DNA of 64,000 bases from assembly GCF_002288925.2 (NCBI RefSeq), contig NW_022098001.1:5623923-5687922 (forward strand). The letters run 5' to 3'. A program made the position numbers and the translations under genes. This DNA comes from Delphinapterus leucas (lineage: Eukaryota; Chordata; Mammalia; Artiodactyla; Monodontidae). Shown here piece by piece: positions 1 to 10,360 of this stretch (the stretch's first letter is position 1; every line of letters begins with the position of its first letter). The notes below the pieces were generated by a model, which saw only the letters and a program-made list of their open reading frames with translations, was not told the DNA's origin and searched no databases.

Positions 1-1616
1 CTTGTTGAGGATTTTTGCATCTATGTTCATCAGTGATATTGGCCTGTAGTTTTCTTTGTGACAGCCTTGTCTGGTTATGGTATCAGGGTGATGGTGGCCT
101 TGTAGAATGAGTTTGAGAGTGTTCCTCCCTCTGCTATATTTTGGAAGAGTTTGAGAAGGATAGGCGTTAGCGCTTCCCTAATTGTTTGATAGAATTCGCC
201 TGTGAAGCCATGTGTTCCTGGGCTTTTGTTTGTTGGAAGATTTTTAATCACAGTTTCAATTTCAGTGCTTGTGATTGGTCTGTTCATATTTTCTATTTCT
301 TCCTGATTCAGTCTTGGCAGGTTGTGCATTTCTACGAATTTGTGCATTTCTTCCAGGTTGTCCATTTTATTGGCACAGAGTTGCTTGTAGTAATCTCTCA
401 CGATCTTTTTTATTTCTGCAGTGTCAGTTGTTACTTCTTCTTTTCCATTTCTAATATTATTTATTTGAGTCCTCTCCCTTTTTTTCTTGATGAGTCTGGC
501 TAATGGTTTTTCAATTTTGTTTATCTTCTCAAAGAACCAGCTTTTAGTTTTATTGATCTTTGTTATTGTTTTATTCGTTTCTATTTCAGTTATTTCTGCT
601 CTGATCTTTATGATTTCTTACCTTCTGCTGACTTTGGGTTTTGTTTGTTCTTTCTCTAGTTCCTTTAGGTGTAAGGTTAGATTGTTTATTTTCGATTTTT
701 CTTGTTTTTGAGATAGGCTTGTATAGCTCTAAACTTCCCTCTTAGAACTGCTTTTGCTGCATCTCATAGGTTTTGGATCATTGTATTTTCATTTTCATTT
801 TTCTCTAGGTATTTTTAATTTCCTCTTTGATATCTTCAGTGATCTCTTGGTTATTTAGTAACGTATTGTTTAGCCTCTATGTGTTTGTGTTTTTTACGTT
901 TTTTCCCTGTAATTCATTTTTAATCTCATAGTATTGTTGTCATAAAAGATGCTTGATATGATTTCAGTTTTCTTAAATTTACTGAGGCTTGATTTGTGAC
1001 CCAAAATATGATCTATCCTGGAGAATGTTCCATGCACACTTGAGAAGAAAGTGTAATCTGTTGTTTTTGGATGGAATGTCCTATAAATATCAATTAAGTC
1101 TATCTGGTGTTGTGTCATTTAAAGCTTCTATTTTCTAATTAATGTTCCTTTTAGATGATCTGTCCATTGGTGTAAGTGAGGTGTTATAGTCCTCCACTAT
1201 TATTGTGTTACTGTCAATTTCCTCTTTTATAGCTGTTGGCAATTGCCTTATGTATTGAGGTGCTCCTATCTTGGGTGCATATATATTTATAATTGTTATA
1301 TCTTCTTCTTGGATTGATCCCTTGATCATTATGTAGTGTCCTTCCTTGTCTCTTGTAACATTCTTTAAAAGTCTATTTTATCTGATATGAGTATAGCTAC
1401 TCCAGCTTTCTTTTGATTTCCATTTTCATGAAATATCTTTTTCCATCCCCTCACTTTCAGTCTGTATGTGTCCCTAGGTCTGAAGTGGGTCTCTTGTAGA
1501 CAGCATATATATGGGTCTTGTTTCTGTATCCATTCAGCAAGCCTGTGTCTTTTGGTTTGAGCATTTAATCCATTCACGTTTAAGGTAATTATTGATATGT
1601 ATGTTCCTATGACCAT
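1..1616 (-). pseudogene. L1 copy A ORF2 (endonuclease and start of reverse transcriptase), broken
   Basis: ORF2 of an L1 normally makes a protein of about 1,270 residues with an N-terminal APE-type endonuclease and a central reverse transcriptase. The frame opens at 1616, and the endonuclease start contains ITLNVNGLNAQTKRHRLAEW and CCLQETHF, which include the conserved Asn and the QE catalytic pair. Pieces continue at 1365-1616, 1135-1329 and 894-1118. A further piece at 75-401 has the pre-RT/RT segment with NKSPG, GEFYQ and TLIP. Several frame changes separate the pieces and the remainder lies off the window, so it cannot encode an enzyme. Confidence 0.9.
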
Positions 1617-1639
1617 TTTCTTAATTGTTTTAGGTTTGG

Positions 1640-2578
1640 TTTTGTAGGTCCTTTTCTTTTCCTGTGTTTCACACTTAGAGAAGTGCCTTTAGCATTTTTT
1701 GTGGAGCTGGTTTGGTGGTGCTGAGGTCTCTTAGCTTTTGCTTGTCTGTAAAGGTTTTGATTTCTCCATTGAATCTGAATGAGATCCTTGCCAGGTAGAG
1801 GCATCTTGGTTGTAGGTTCTTCCCTTTCATCACTTTAAGTATATCATGCCAATTCCTTCTGGCTTTTAGAGTTTCTGCTGAGAAATCAGCTGTTAACCTT
1901 ATGGGAGGTCTCTTGTATGTTATTTGTCATTTTTCCCTTGCTGCATTCAATAATTTTTCTTTGTCTTTAATTTTTGTCAATTTGATTACTATGTGTCTTG
2001 GTGTGTTTTTCCTTGGGTTTATCCTGTATGGGACTCACTGTGCTTCCTGGACTTGGGTGGATATTTCCTTTCACATGTTAGGGAAGTTTTCAACTTTAGT
2101 CTCTTCAAATATTTTCTCTGGTCCTTTCTCTGTCTTCTCCTTCTGGGACCCCTATAATGCAACTGTTGTTGCGTTTAACGTTGTCCCAGAAGTCTCTTAG
2201 GCTGTCTTCATTTCTTTTCATTCTTTTTTCTTTATTCTGTTTCGCAGCAGTGAATTCCACCATTCTGTCTTCCAGCTCACTTATCCATTCTTCTGCCTCA
2301 GTTATTCTGCTATCGATTCCTTCTATTGTATTTTTCATTTCAGTTATTGTATTGTTCATCTCTGTTTGTTTTTCCTTTAATTCTTCTAGGTCTTTGTTTA
2401 ACATTTCTTGTATCTTTTCAGTCTTTGCCTCCATTGTTTTTCCAAGATCCTGGATCATCTTCACTATCATTATTCTGAATTCTTTTTCTGGAAGGTTGCC
2501 TATCTCCACTTCATTTAGTTGTTTTTCTGGGGTTTTATCTTGTTCCTTCATCTGGTATATAGCCCTCTGCCTTTTCAT
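1640..2578 (-). pseudogene. L1 copy A ORF1 (RNA-binding coiled-coil protein), broken
   Basis: ORF1p is the trimeric RNA-binding protein of L1, normally about 340 residues. The ATG is at 2576-2578. The first 157 codons (2578-2105) are open and show the expected charged coiled coil, with heptad-like runs such as ITEAEEWISELEDRMVEF, followed by the RRM-entry segment with CIIGVPEGEDRE. After about 2105 the frame is lost, and the C-terminal domain survives only as displaced pieces down to about 1640. The end coordinate is approximate. The order ORF1 then ORF2 with a short gap fits L1 architecture. Confidence 0.85.
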
Positions 2579-3470
2579 GTTGTCTGTGTTTCTGTGTATG
2601 TGGTTTTTGTTCCACAGTCTGCAGGATTGTAGTTCTTTTTGCTTCTGCTGTCTACCCTCTGGTGGGTGAGGCTATCTAAGAGGCTTGATGGGAGGGACTG
2701 GTGGTGGGTAGAGCTGACTGTTGCTCTGGTGGGCAGAGCTCAGTAAAACTTTAATCCACTTGGCTGTTGATGGGTGGGGCTGGGTTCCCTCCCTGTTGGT
2801 TGTTTGGCCTGAGGCAACCCAACACTGGAGCCTACCTGGGCTCTTTTGTGGGGCTAATGAGAGACTCTTGGAGGGCTCACGTCAAGGAGTACGTCCCAGA
2901 ACTTCTGCTGCCAGTGTCCTTTTCCACATGGTGAAACAGAGCCACCCCCCACCTCTGCAGGAGACCCTCCAACACTAGCAGGTAGGTCTGGTTCAGTCTT
3001 TTTCAAGGTCACTGCTCCTTCCCCTGGGTCCAGATGCCCACACTACTTTTGTGTGTGCCCTCCAAGAGTGGAGTCTCTGTTTCCCCCAGTCCTGTTGAAG
3101 TCCTGCAGTCAATTCCCACTAGGCTTCAAAGTTTGATTCTCTAGGAATTCCTCCTCCCATTGCCAGACCCCCAGGTTGGGAAGCCTGACATGGGGCTCAG
3201 AATGTTCACTCCAGTGGGTGGACTTCTGTTGTATAAGTGTTCACCAGTCTGTGAGTCACCCACCCACCAGTTATGGGCTTTGATTTTTACTGTGATTGCG
3301 CCCCTCGTACTGTCTCATTGTGGCTTGTCCTTTGTCTTTGGATGTGGGGTATCTTTTTTGGTGAGTTCCAGTGTCTTCCTTTCGATGAATGTCCATCAGC
3401 TAGTTATGATTATGGTGTTCTCGCAAGAGGGCGTGAGAGCACATCCTTCTATTCCGCCATCTTGGTTCCT
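2579..3470 (-). promoter_or_regulatory. L1 copy A 5' UTR / internal promoter remnant
   Basis: About 890 bp of comparatively GC-rich sequence lies between the L1 5' end at about 3470 and the ORF1 ATG. In L1s this segment carries the internal RNA polymerase II promoter. The extreme 5' end reads GAGGAACCAAGATGGCGG on the minus strand, similar to the YY1-type site at the start of many L1s. Activity is unlikely given the decay of the downstream ORFs; this is an inference. Confidence 0.7.
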
Positions 3471-3479
3471 CCTCCCCAG

Positions 3480-4551
3480 CTCTTGGTTTTATTGATTTTT
3501 TGTCTATTGTTTTTTTTTTTTAACCTCTATTTTATTTATTTCCTTCCTTCAGCTGACTTTAGGTTTTGTTTGTTTGCTCTTCTTTTTGTAATTCTATTAG
3601 GTGGTAGGTTAAGATATTTATTTGAGTTTTTTCTTGTTTTTTGAGGAAGGCCTGTATCACTATGAACTTCCCTCTAAGAACTGCTTTTGCTGCATCCCAT
3701 AAATTTTATATGGTTGCATTTTCATTGTCATTTGCCTCAAGATATTTTAAAATTTCTTCTTTGATTTCATCGTTGATCTATTTGTTTTTTAGTAGCATGT
3801 TGTTTAGTCTCCATGTGAATGGGGTTTTTTTCTCGTTTCTTTTTCAGTGGTTGATTTCTTGTTTAATACCATTGTGATTAGCAAAGATGCTTGAAATAAT
3901 TTCTACACTCTTAATTTTTTTGAGGCTTGTTTTGTGGCTTAGTATGTGGTCGATCCTAGAGAATGTTCCATGTGTACTTGAAAAGAATGTGTATTCTGCT
4001 TTTTTTGGATGTACTGTCCTGAAAATATAAAGTCTAACTGTTCCATTGTATCATTTAGGATCTCTGTTGCCTTACTGATTTTTTTGCCTCAAAGATCTGT
4101 CCATTGATGTGAGTGGGGTGTTAAAGTCTCCTACTATTATTGTCTTCCCATCAGTTTCTCCCTTTATGTCTGTTAGTATTTGTTTTATGTATTTCAGTGC
4201 TCCTATATTAAGTGCATATATGTTGACGAGTGTAAAATTCTCTTCTTGTATTGATCCTTTTAGCATTATATAGTGTCCTTTACCTTTCTTTATGCCCTTT
4301 GTTTTAAAGTCTATTTTGTCTGATATGAGTATTGCAACCCCTGCTTTCTCCTCATTTCTGTTTGCATGAAATATCGTTTTCCATCCCCTCACTTTCAATT
4401 GATGCGTGTCCTTTGCCCTAAAGTGGGTCTCTTGGAGCAGCATATTGTCGGCTCTTGTTTTTTTAACCAATCTGTCACTGTGTGTCTTTGGATTGGAGCA
4501 TTTAGTCTATTAACATTTAAGGTAATTATTGATAGATATGTATTTATTGCC
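3480..4551 (-). pseudogene. L1 copy B ORF2 endonuclease fragment, broken
   Basis: The longest open piece is 4072-4470. It contains LLQETHFRAKDTHQLKVRGW, AGVAILISDKIDF and IIVGDFNTPLTSMDRS, which are endonuclease motifs with the conserved QE, Asp and Asn residues. The original start is about 4551, where the minus strand shows the usual ITLNVN-type start in another frame, so a frameshift lies between 4470 and 4551. Downstream (3480-4071) the frame is repeatedly broken before copy A begins. Confidence 0.85.
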
Positions 4552-4599
4552 ATTTTAAACCTTGTTTACCCATTGATTTTGTATTCTTTTTTCCTTTTG

Positions 4600-5868
4600 T
4601 GGTTCGATGATTTTCTTTTGTATTATGCCTATGTTCTCTTCTTTTTGTTTTTTTGGAATCTATTATGTTTTTGATTTATGGTTGCCTTGTTTTCTCAAGT
4701 ATATTAACCCCTTTCTGTATCTACTTGCTTTAGACTGATAGTCATATAGGCTCAAACACATTATAGAAAAAAAAAATTCTACAATTTTTTTTTTTTTTTT
4801 ACTCTTCTTCCCCACATTTTATGACTTTGTCCCCTTTATATCTTCATGTTCATCCTTTTGCTGTTCATTGTGGTTATCATCTCTTTCACAGATTTTTAAA
4901 AAAATCTCTCTACTGGCTTATTTAAGTGATTTACTTTCCAATTGTGATTTTCTGTTTCCTATAGATTCTTACTTCTTTCCTTTTTAGAGAAGACCTTTAA
5001 TGTTTCCTTTAGGATATGTTTTTTATTGCTGTATTCTTTTAATTTTTGCTTGTCTGAGAAATTCTTTCTGTCTCCTTCTAAATGAAGATCTTGCTGGGTA
5101 GAATATTCTAGGTTGCAGATTTTTCCCTCAGGACTTTGAATATGTCTTGCTACTCCCTTCAGGCCTGCAACGTTTCTATAGAGAAATCAGCTGATTGCCT
5201 TATGGGGGTTCCCTTGTAATTAACTCTTTGTTTTTCTCTTGCTGCCTTTAGAATCCTCTCTTTAATATTTGCCAACTTAATTATACTATGTCTTGGTATA
5301 GGTCTGTTTGAGTTTATCTTATGTGGAACCCTCTGTGCTTTCTGTACCTGGATATCTGTTTCCTTCTTTAGGTTTGGGATGTTTTAGCCATAATTTCTTC
5401 AAATACATTTTCAATCCCCTTTTGTCTTCTCCTTCTGGGATTCCTATTATGCATAGATTGGCATGCTTTGTATTATCCCATAGGTCTCTTATGTTCTTTC
5501 ATTTTTTTTTTTTTTCATTTGGGTATCTGTCTGCTGTTCTAATTGGGTGATTTTCATTATTCTATCTTCCAGATCATTTATTCGTTCTGCATTATTCATC
5601 ATGCTATTCATTGCCTTTAGGTCAGCTGTTGTCTCTGCGAATGAATTTTCTAATTTTTCTTGGCTTCTCTTTATAGTTTCTAGTTTGTTTGTTTGTTTTT
5701 ACAGTAATCTGCATTTCTGTCAATAGCCTTTCTTAATTCCTTCAGTATTTTCATTACCTCCTTTGTGAACTCGGTGTCTGTTAGACTGAAGAGGTTTGTT
5801 TCACTGTTTGTTCCTTCAGGGAAATTCTCTTGATCTTTCAATTGAGAGTGGTTCTTCTGCTTCTTCAT
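4600..5868 (-). pseudogene. L1 copy B ORF1 remnant
   Basis: An ORF1-like start is at 5868. Its first 62 codons contain MKKQKNHSQLKDQENFPEG and LTDTEFTKEVMKILKELRKA, the typical N-terminus and coiled-coil entry of L1 ORF1p, and end at 5680. The rest of the family length, down to about 4600, is recognisable only by position and by T-rich decayed sequence. The end coordinate is approximate. Confidence 0.7.
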
Positions 5869-6794
5869 TTTTTCCCCTTATATTTCTCCTACTCTGTGAG
5901 TTTAGGAGAAATAATTAACTACTGTGGTCTTGGAGGGTTATTTTTATGTGGGAGTATCCCTGTGTAGCCTGCGTGAGTTTAATATTTTTGGTGCGAGGGC
6001 TGTTTTTAGTATGGATGCTTGCTGCCCCTTTCCTCAGTGTATGCTGGCCATTATCCCCTTAATAGGAGGTGTGACTGGTATTTTGGTGACCAGAACCTGC
6101 ACTGGATATTGAGTGGGGCCTCCTCTTTGCTCTGTGGTTGTCACTGCCCTGTCACTACCCTGTCAGGGGCAGGGTCTGCTCCCTAGTTGTTGGAGTAGAA
6201 GCCCCCAATCCATTTCTGAGCCATGTTTCTGAGCTTCAGTATGAGATAGGCAGGACTGGAGTGTACCCACTGGAAAGGAGCCCCTGGGTATTCCTCCGCT
6301 GGAGCTGTTGACCAGTGAGCGTGCGCTGTTGTGTCACCTTCTTATCTGTTGTGCAGGCTCACCAAGTACATTGTTGTTTGCACTGCCCTTGGCCCCACCT
6401 CAACCTTGGGAATGCCAGCACTCGGCCCTAGTGTCCCTCAGGCGTCGTTTTCACAAGGCCACCAGTGCAGATCCACTGAAGTCAGGTTTTAGGACCACAG
6501 CAGTTGCGCGCCTGGACCCAATGTGGAAGGCTATGGAGGCAGCCCAGACCCTGGCCAAGCCCCCATGTGCACGTGCCCGCACAGTCCAGCCCACAGCTGC
6601 TAAGGCCAGACCTGTCCCAGCGGGAGAAGCACCTGTTGTGCGTTTGGATGTCCCACAGGCGCTGAATTTACAAAGCTGGTGGCACAGGTGTAAAACTGTG
6701 GCTCACGCAGTTGCTGGGAGAGATTTCAGCCCTGCTTCCTAAGTCATGTGGCCCCTGGCACTCAACTGTGGATGCTGCTTTTAAAGTGTTCAAC
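5869..6794 (-). promoter_or_regulatory. L1 copy B 5' UTR remnant
   Basis: About 925 bp of GC-richer DNA lies upstream of copy B ORF1, in the position of the L1 internal promoter. The plus-strand open frame at 6308-6742 is a stop-poor by-product of this GC-rich stretch, not a gene. Left and right limits are inferred from the neighbouring elements. Confidence 0.6.
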
Positions 6795-7110
6795 AGGGAA
6801 AAACAAGAAAGATGATGCAAAACGAAATGCCATTTTTTGGCAGTGGCATTGGATTCCAGGAAAGCGAGTAACCCGAAGAGAGGTAAGCCACGACAGTAAG
6901 GAGCAATATACTGACTGTAAGGAGGAAGAACATTGGAAAACAGATTTCCCTAGGCTGAATCATGAGAAGAAACACAGTAAGACGAGAGCCTCTCACATGG
7001 TAGAAAGAGAGGAACACTCTGACGAATGAAGAGGCCTGGGGCTCCCTTGGACTTGGTGCTTAATTCCCCACACCTGGAGCCCTGGGTAAAATTGACAGTG
7101 GGGAATGAGC
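6795..7110 (+). pseudogene. ERV gag nucleocapsid / protease-start remnant
   Basis: An open stretch that ends with a stop after codon 7024 contains YTDCKEEEHWKTDFPRL. This is a decayed single CCHC zinc knuckle of gammaretroviral nucleocapsid type: one Cys and the Gly are replaced and the His survives. After the stop, the next frame continues with an [15 protein letters not shown] segment, which resembles the start of retroviral protease just before its active-site loop. The active-site Asp-Thr-Gly is not present because the sequence switches to EEF1A1 at about 7111. Nothing functional can be made from it. Confidence 0.65.
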
Positions 7111-7588
7111 TGCAAGTTTGCTGGGATGAAGGAGAAGACTGATCATTATTCTGGGAAAAAGCTGGAAGATGGCCCCAAATTCTTGTGATGTGGATATGGT
7201 TCCTGGCAAGTCCACTGTGTTGAGACCTTCTCTGACTACCCTGCTCTGGACCACTTTGCTGGTGGTGCCATGAGACAGACGGTTGCTATAGGTGTTATCA
7301 AAGCAGTGGACAAGAAGGCAGTTGGAGCTGGCAAGGTCACCAAATCTGCCCAGAAAGCTCAGAAGGTTAAATGAATATTATATCCGCCACCCCAGTCTTA
7401 ATCAGTGGTCTAAGATGGTCTCAGAACAGTTGGTCTCAACCGGCCATTTAAGTTTCATAGTAAAAGACTGGTTAATAACAACAATTCATCGTAAAACCCT
7501 CAGAAAAAGGAGAATTTTTTGTGGACCATTTGTTTTGTGTATGGCAGTTTTAAGTTATTAGTTTTTAAAATCAGTATCTTTTAATTGG
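7111..7588 (+). pseudogene. EEF1A1P: EEF1A1 retrocopy fragment (C-terminal coding end plus 3' UTR), truncated at both ends
   Basis: Translation elongation factor 1-alpha carries aminoacyl-tRNA to the ribosome. This intronless fragment covers roughly the last 90 codons and about 215 bases of 3' UTR. Landmarks are AAGCTGGAAGATGGCCCCAA, the segment encoding [22 protein letters not shown], the stop at 7372-7374, and UTR text such as GGCCATTTAAGTTT and AAAGACTGGTTAATAACAAC. Small deletions near 7180-7250 break the frame. The last part of the normal 3' UTR and any poly(A) tail are absent, and the 5' end starts inside the coding sequence. Both flanks are retroviral and in the same orientation, which is unusual for an L1-made processed pseudogene. 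The identity is recognised from memory of the family. Confidence 0.88.
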
Positions 7589-8223
7589 TTAAAGCCCTCC
7601 TTAAGGAAATTATCCCCTGATTTGGTTTAAGACATTGGAATTACATTCATCCTGGAAACCACAATAGGAAAAACTGAGAAAATGGATACTAATTTAACTT
7701 GAGATAAGGCCTTGCCAGTTGCCCTGCTATGGATCAGTGGCTCCCAGTAGCAGGCTTAAATTAAGTCCCTTTGAAACACTGAATGGTAGGCCATTCCAGG
7801 TGTCTGCCCAGGTGATAGAATCTATAGATGCTTTAAAAGACCTAGCAGTTGCCAATGATGTTGAAACTTTGGGCACTATACTAATCTCTGTTCATGAGTT
7901 TGCCTCCAACAGGTCTGCCTATCTAACTGAAGTAGATGGGAATTTCATTGTAGCTGGAGAAGGGTCAACCAAGTTGTTTAATTTTGTCTAAATAAATAGC
8001 ACAGGAATTTAGTATATGTACTGAGAACTGGAACCAAAACACCCAAGTTCAATTACAAATTAGACAACAAAGTGCTAACGGGCTTCATCAGGTTCAGATA
8101 GTTGTAAATATATAAAAGGACAGACTAAATAGTCTAAGGAATGTTTGTCACCTCCGGAAGTAGCCAGAGCAGTCTTCGTCCTCTTCCCACAAGTTGGTGG
8201 AGTAGACACTGGCAGTCAGGAAT
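7589..8223 (+). pseudogene. ERV integrase C-terminal remnant and unassigned ERV sequence
   Basis: The stretch 7719-7991 contains a frame with KLSPFETLNGRPFQ, the LSPFE-x-x-x-GRPF motif found near the C-terminal part of gammaretroviral integrase. It is followed by DLAVANDVETLG and HEFASNRSAYLTEV, also typical of that region. Upstream, from 7589, the frame is interrupted by stops. From about 8000 to 8223 no coding motif is certain; an env or polypurine-tract remnant is possible by position. The catalytic DDE core of integrase is not present. Confidence 0.65.
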
Positions 8224-8665
8224 TGTAATAGGAAAGAAACTTTGTATTCTATTACAAGTTAATCACTGAAAGTATGTTGCCTATAAGCTTAAATTATACA
8301 TAGTGGCCCATCTCTGGGAACCCTGCCTCCCAGGTAATGAGCATTAAGCTAAAAAAACCTTTGTTTAGCTCACAGGAAACATCCTGACCAGGCCCACCTG
8401 TGAATGACTGCAGGCAGGAAGAAATTAACACATCCCCTATGGAGGTGGACCAGAACCAGGAAATGTTTGACTTAACTCCCTCCTCTTTTAGTATAAAAGA
8501 AGCCTGAGTTCTAACTCAGGCACGATGGTTCTTTGGGGCACAAGTTCACCATCTTCTTGGTCTGCCAGCTTTCCGAATAAAGTCGCTATTCCTTGCCCCA
8601 ACAACTCATCTCTTGATTTATTGGCCTGTTGTGTGGTGAGCAGTATGAGCTTGGACTTGGTAACA
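8224..8665 (+). repeat. 3' LTR of the ERV
   Basis: This is a 442-bp segment beginning TGTAATAGG and ending GGTAACA, so it has TG...CA ends with a short imperfect inverted repeat. It contains a TATA box (TATAAAAG, 8492-8499) and a polyadenylation signal (AATAAA, 8576-8581) about 80 bp downstream, as expected for U3-R-U5 order on the plus strand. The matching 5' LTR is not in the window. The exact left end is chosen from the TG and the expected length. Confidence 0.7.
8492..8581 (+). promoter_or_regulatory. LTR TATA box and poly(A) signal
   Basis: TATAAAAG at 8492-8499 and AATAAA at 8576-8581 mark the R region of the LTR. They are seen directly; whether the LTR still fires is unknown. Confidence 0.6.
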
Positions 8666-9889
8666 CTGAGCCCAGGAAGTGCAAAATTCCAGAAGGGAGA
8701 TTTAGGTTAGGTGCTAGAAAGGAGAGTCTGCTAGAGACCATGGAATGAGCTATATTCCCAAATTTCTCTCTCCAGCCACTTGCAAGCAGAGGTTTGATGG
8801 CCACCTTTTAGGGTTTCTCTTAATGCTATGAGATTGTCCTAGGTAACCTCAAAGGCTCCTTCAAGGTTCTACTATTCCATCAGCCTTGTCCTTGGCCAAA
8901 TGTATTAATTAGGACTTGTGACTTAATATAGCAGGCACCCAACTAACCAGAGCTTGAATGTATGGGCTCTCTTGGAAGAGCAAAGATGCAGCCGATCCTC
9001 AGTTGTAACGGAACCAGGAACATGAAACCTGCAGGACGCTCTACAATTCATGCCTCCACTTCGGCTTTGCTGACTTTCTTCTCTTTCTTAATCCAATTTC
9101 CATCAAATATCAGAAAACATAGCCCCTGACAGCTCCTGGCCTTTTTTTCCCCCCCATCTAATAGTTTCTGTCACTGGAGATGAACTGCCTCTTTGGTATC
9201 AAGGCAAAAAATAACACATCTTCACAGGCAAGGGTACAGACTGACCCATTTTAGGAGTCTGCACCCCCTATACCACCATCAGTTGAAGCCAGAAGAATGG
9301 GACTAGTTAGAAAATGGCAGGTCTCTTGGGAACACTATGGATAGATCAGAGAAGGAAGCATACTAAACAAAATAGTCCCCTACCTCAAAGCAAAATGACA
9401 GGAAGCTGGTGCTCGGGCATTAAGAACACCAGAGGTTTAAAGTCTTTCTAACTCCACCGTATACAAACTATGGACATAAAGTTTAGGACTCGGGAATCTT
9501 CCAAGTTGATAACCATAATCTTTCCGAGAATATCTGAAAGGGATATTCACTGCTAGTCTGTGTATTCGGCAACTGTAATGTGCTTAGTGCTGAGTTAGGT
9601 GCTATGCTGGGTACGGAGCTACAGACCATGGTTCCTATGTTCAAAGATCTAACAATTGAATGGGATTAGGACTGAGAAGCATTCTGAGAACCATTTTAAA
9701 TATAATAGAGGATTATCCCTCACCAATGACTAGTCCTCGCATCAAGTTTAAGTTAAAACTGTCTTCTCAAGGAAACTCTCAATGGTTCAGAAATAGCTTA
9801 GGCTACAGAAATCTGTATTGTTTATTCAGTTGTCCACTCATAAACACTTCATATGAACTCACCTTTGCTTTAGACACACTACGAAGTGG
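8666..9889. other. Intergenic DNA, no gene recognised
   Basis: No coding region, RNA gene or confidently classifiable repeat was recognised between the ERV LTR and the L2 remnants. Open frames here are short and lack family motifs. By orientation this is downstream of RIMS2. Confidence 0.5.
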
Positions 9890-10360
9890 TAGAGTTACAG
9901 TTCCCTACCCTCAACTTTCTCAGCTGCTGTTCTCTCTGCCTGGAATATTCTTCACCTAACTCCCATCTCCCATTGCCACCATCACCTTGTATTTAACTCC
10001 TGTTCATTTTTATAGATATTAGCCTTCCTCAACTCTCTTGACTGGGTTAAAACACTGCTGTATATTCCCATAGCTTTTATCCCCTTTGGAAAGTTATCTT
10101 ACTTGTAATTTTTTACCCAATGTGTGTCTTCCTTAGTAGAATGAAAGTCCCTTGGGGATAGGGCCATGCTTTTTCTGTTCACTACAATGCCTAAAATAGT
10201 GTCTCAAAGTAGCAAGGACTAAATATTCATTAATTTGGCAGATATTTATGGAACATCTATGTGTCCAGCATTGTTCTTATCGCTGAGGATACAAAAGAGG
10301 GGGGGAAAAACCCATATATGGTCCCTTCCTTGAAGGAGCTTATAAGTTAGTCAAAGTGTT
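9890..10360. repeat. L2 LINE remnants in two orientations
   Basis: The part at about 9900-10220 reads as plus-strand L2 3' region (CTCTGCCTGGAATATTCTTC, then AGAATGAAAGTCCC and an end-like AATATTCATTAA). The part at about 10230-10360 reads as minus-strand L2 (GGCAGATATTTATGGAAC, GAGGATACAAAAGAGG, CCTTGAAGGAGCTTATAAG). Boundaries are approximate. Confidence 0.6.

Larger units (their letters stand above)
1..3470 (-). mobile_element. LINE-1 (copy A), 5' portion, cut by the window edge
   Basis: Read on the minus strand, this is an L1 in natural order: 5' UTR (3470 to 2579), ORF1 (from 2578), ORF2 endonuclease (from 1616) and the start of the reverse-transcriptase domain at the left edge. The 5' end near 3470 has the L1 start signature, with AACCAAGATGGCGGAATAG on the minus strand. 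Both ORFs are broken by stops and frameshifts, so the copy is dead. Its 3' end and poly(A) lie outside the window, so no target-site duplication can be checked. It abuts a second L1 in the same orientation at 3471. Confidence 0.92.
3471..6794 (-). mobile_element. LINE-1 (copy B), older, interrupted by copy A
   Basis: This is a second minus-strand L1. The sequence at 3480 matches the ORF2 region that lies near position 540 of copy A, so the element enters in mid-ORF2. It then runs through the endonuclease (about 4551 to 4072), ORF1 (5868 to about 4600) and a GC-rich 5' UTR (to about 6794). The simplest reading is that copy A inserted into ORF2 of copy B, leaving the rest of copy B to the left of the window. 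The 5' boundary at 6794 is judged from where retroviral sequence begins and is good to about 20 bp. Confidence 0.85.
6795..8665 (+). mobile_element. Degenerate gammaretrovirus-like (ERV1-type) endogenous retrovirus, 3' part
   Basis: Three retroviral pieces lie in order on the plus strand: a gag nucleocapsid/protease-junction remnant (6795-7110), an integrase C-terminal remnant (about 7589-8000) and a 3' LTR (8224-8665). Most of pol is missing, and any env is unrecognisable. A fragment of EEF1A1 mRNA occupies the gap between the gag/protease and integrase pieces. The 5' LTR and the rest of gag are absent; copy B of L1 replaces them at the left boundary. Class assignment rests on the nucleocapsid knuckle and integrase motifs and needs a repeat-library comparison. 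Confidence 0.75.

Noticed and set aside
2157..2669. 170-codon plus-strand frame
   Set aside because: Antisense shadow of the L1 copy A ORF1 region; same composition effect.
6308..6742. 144-codon plus-strand frame with Ala/Pro-rich sequence
   Set aside because: Lies in the GC-rich 5' UTR of L1 copy B, has no family match and no splice context.
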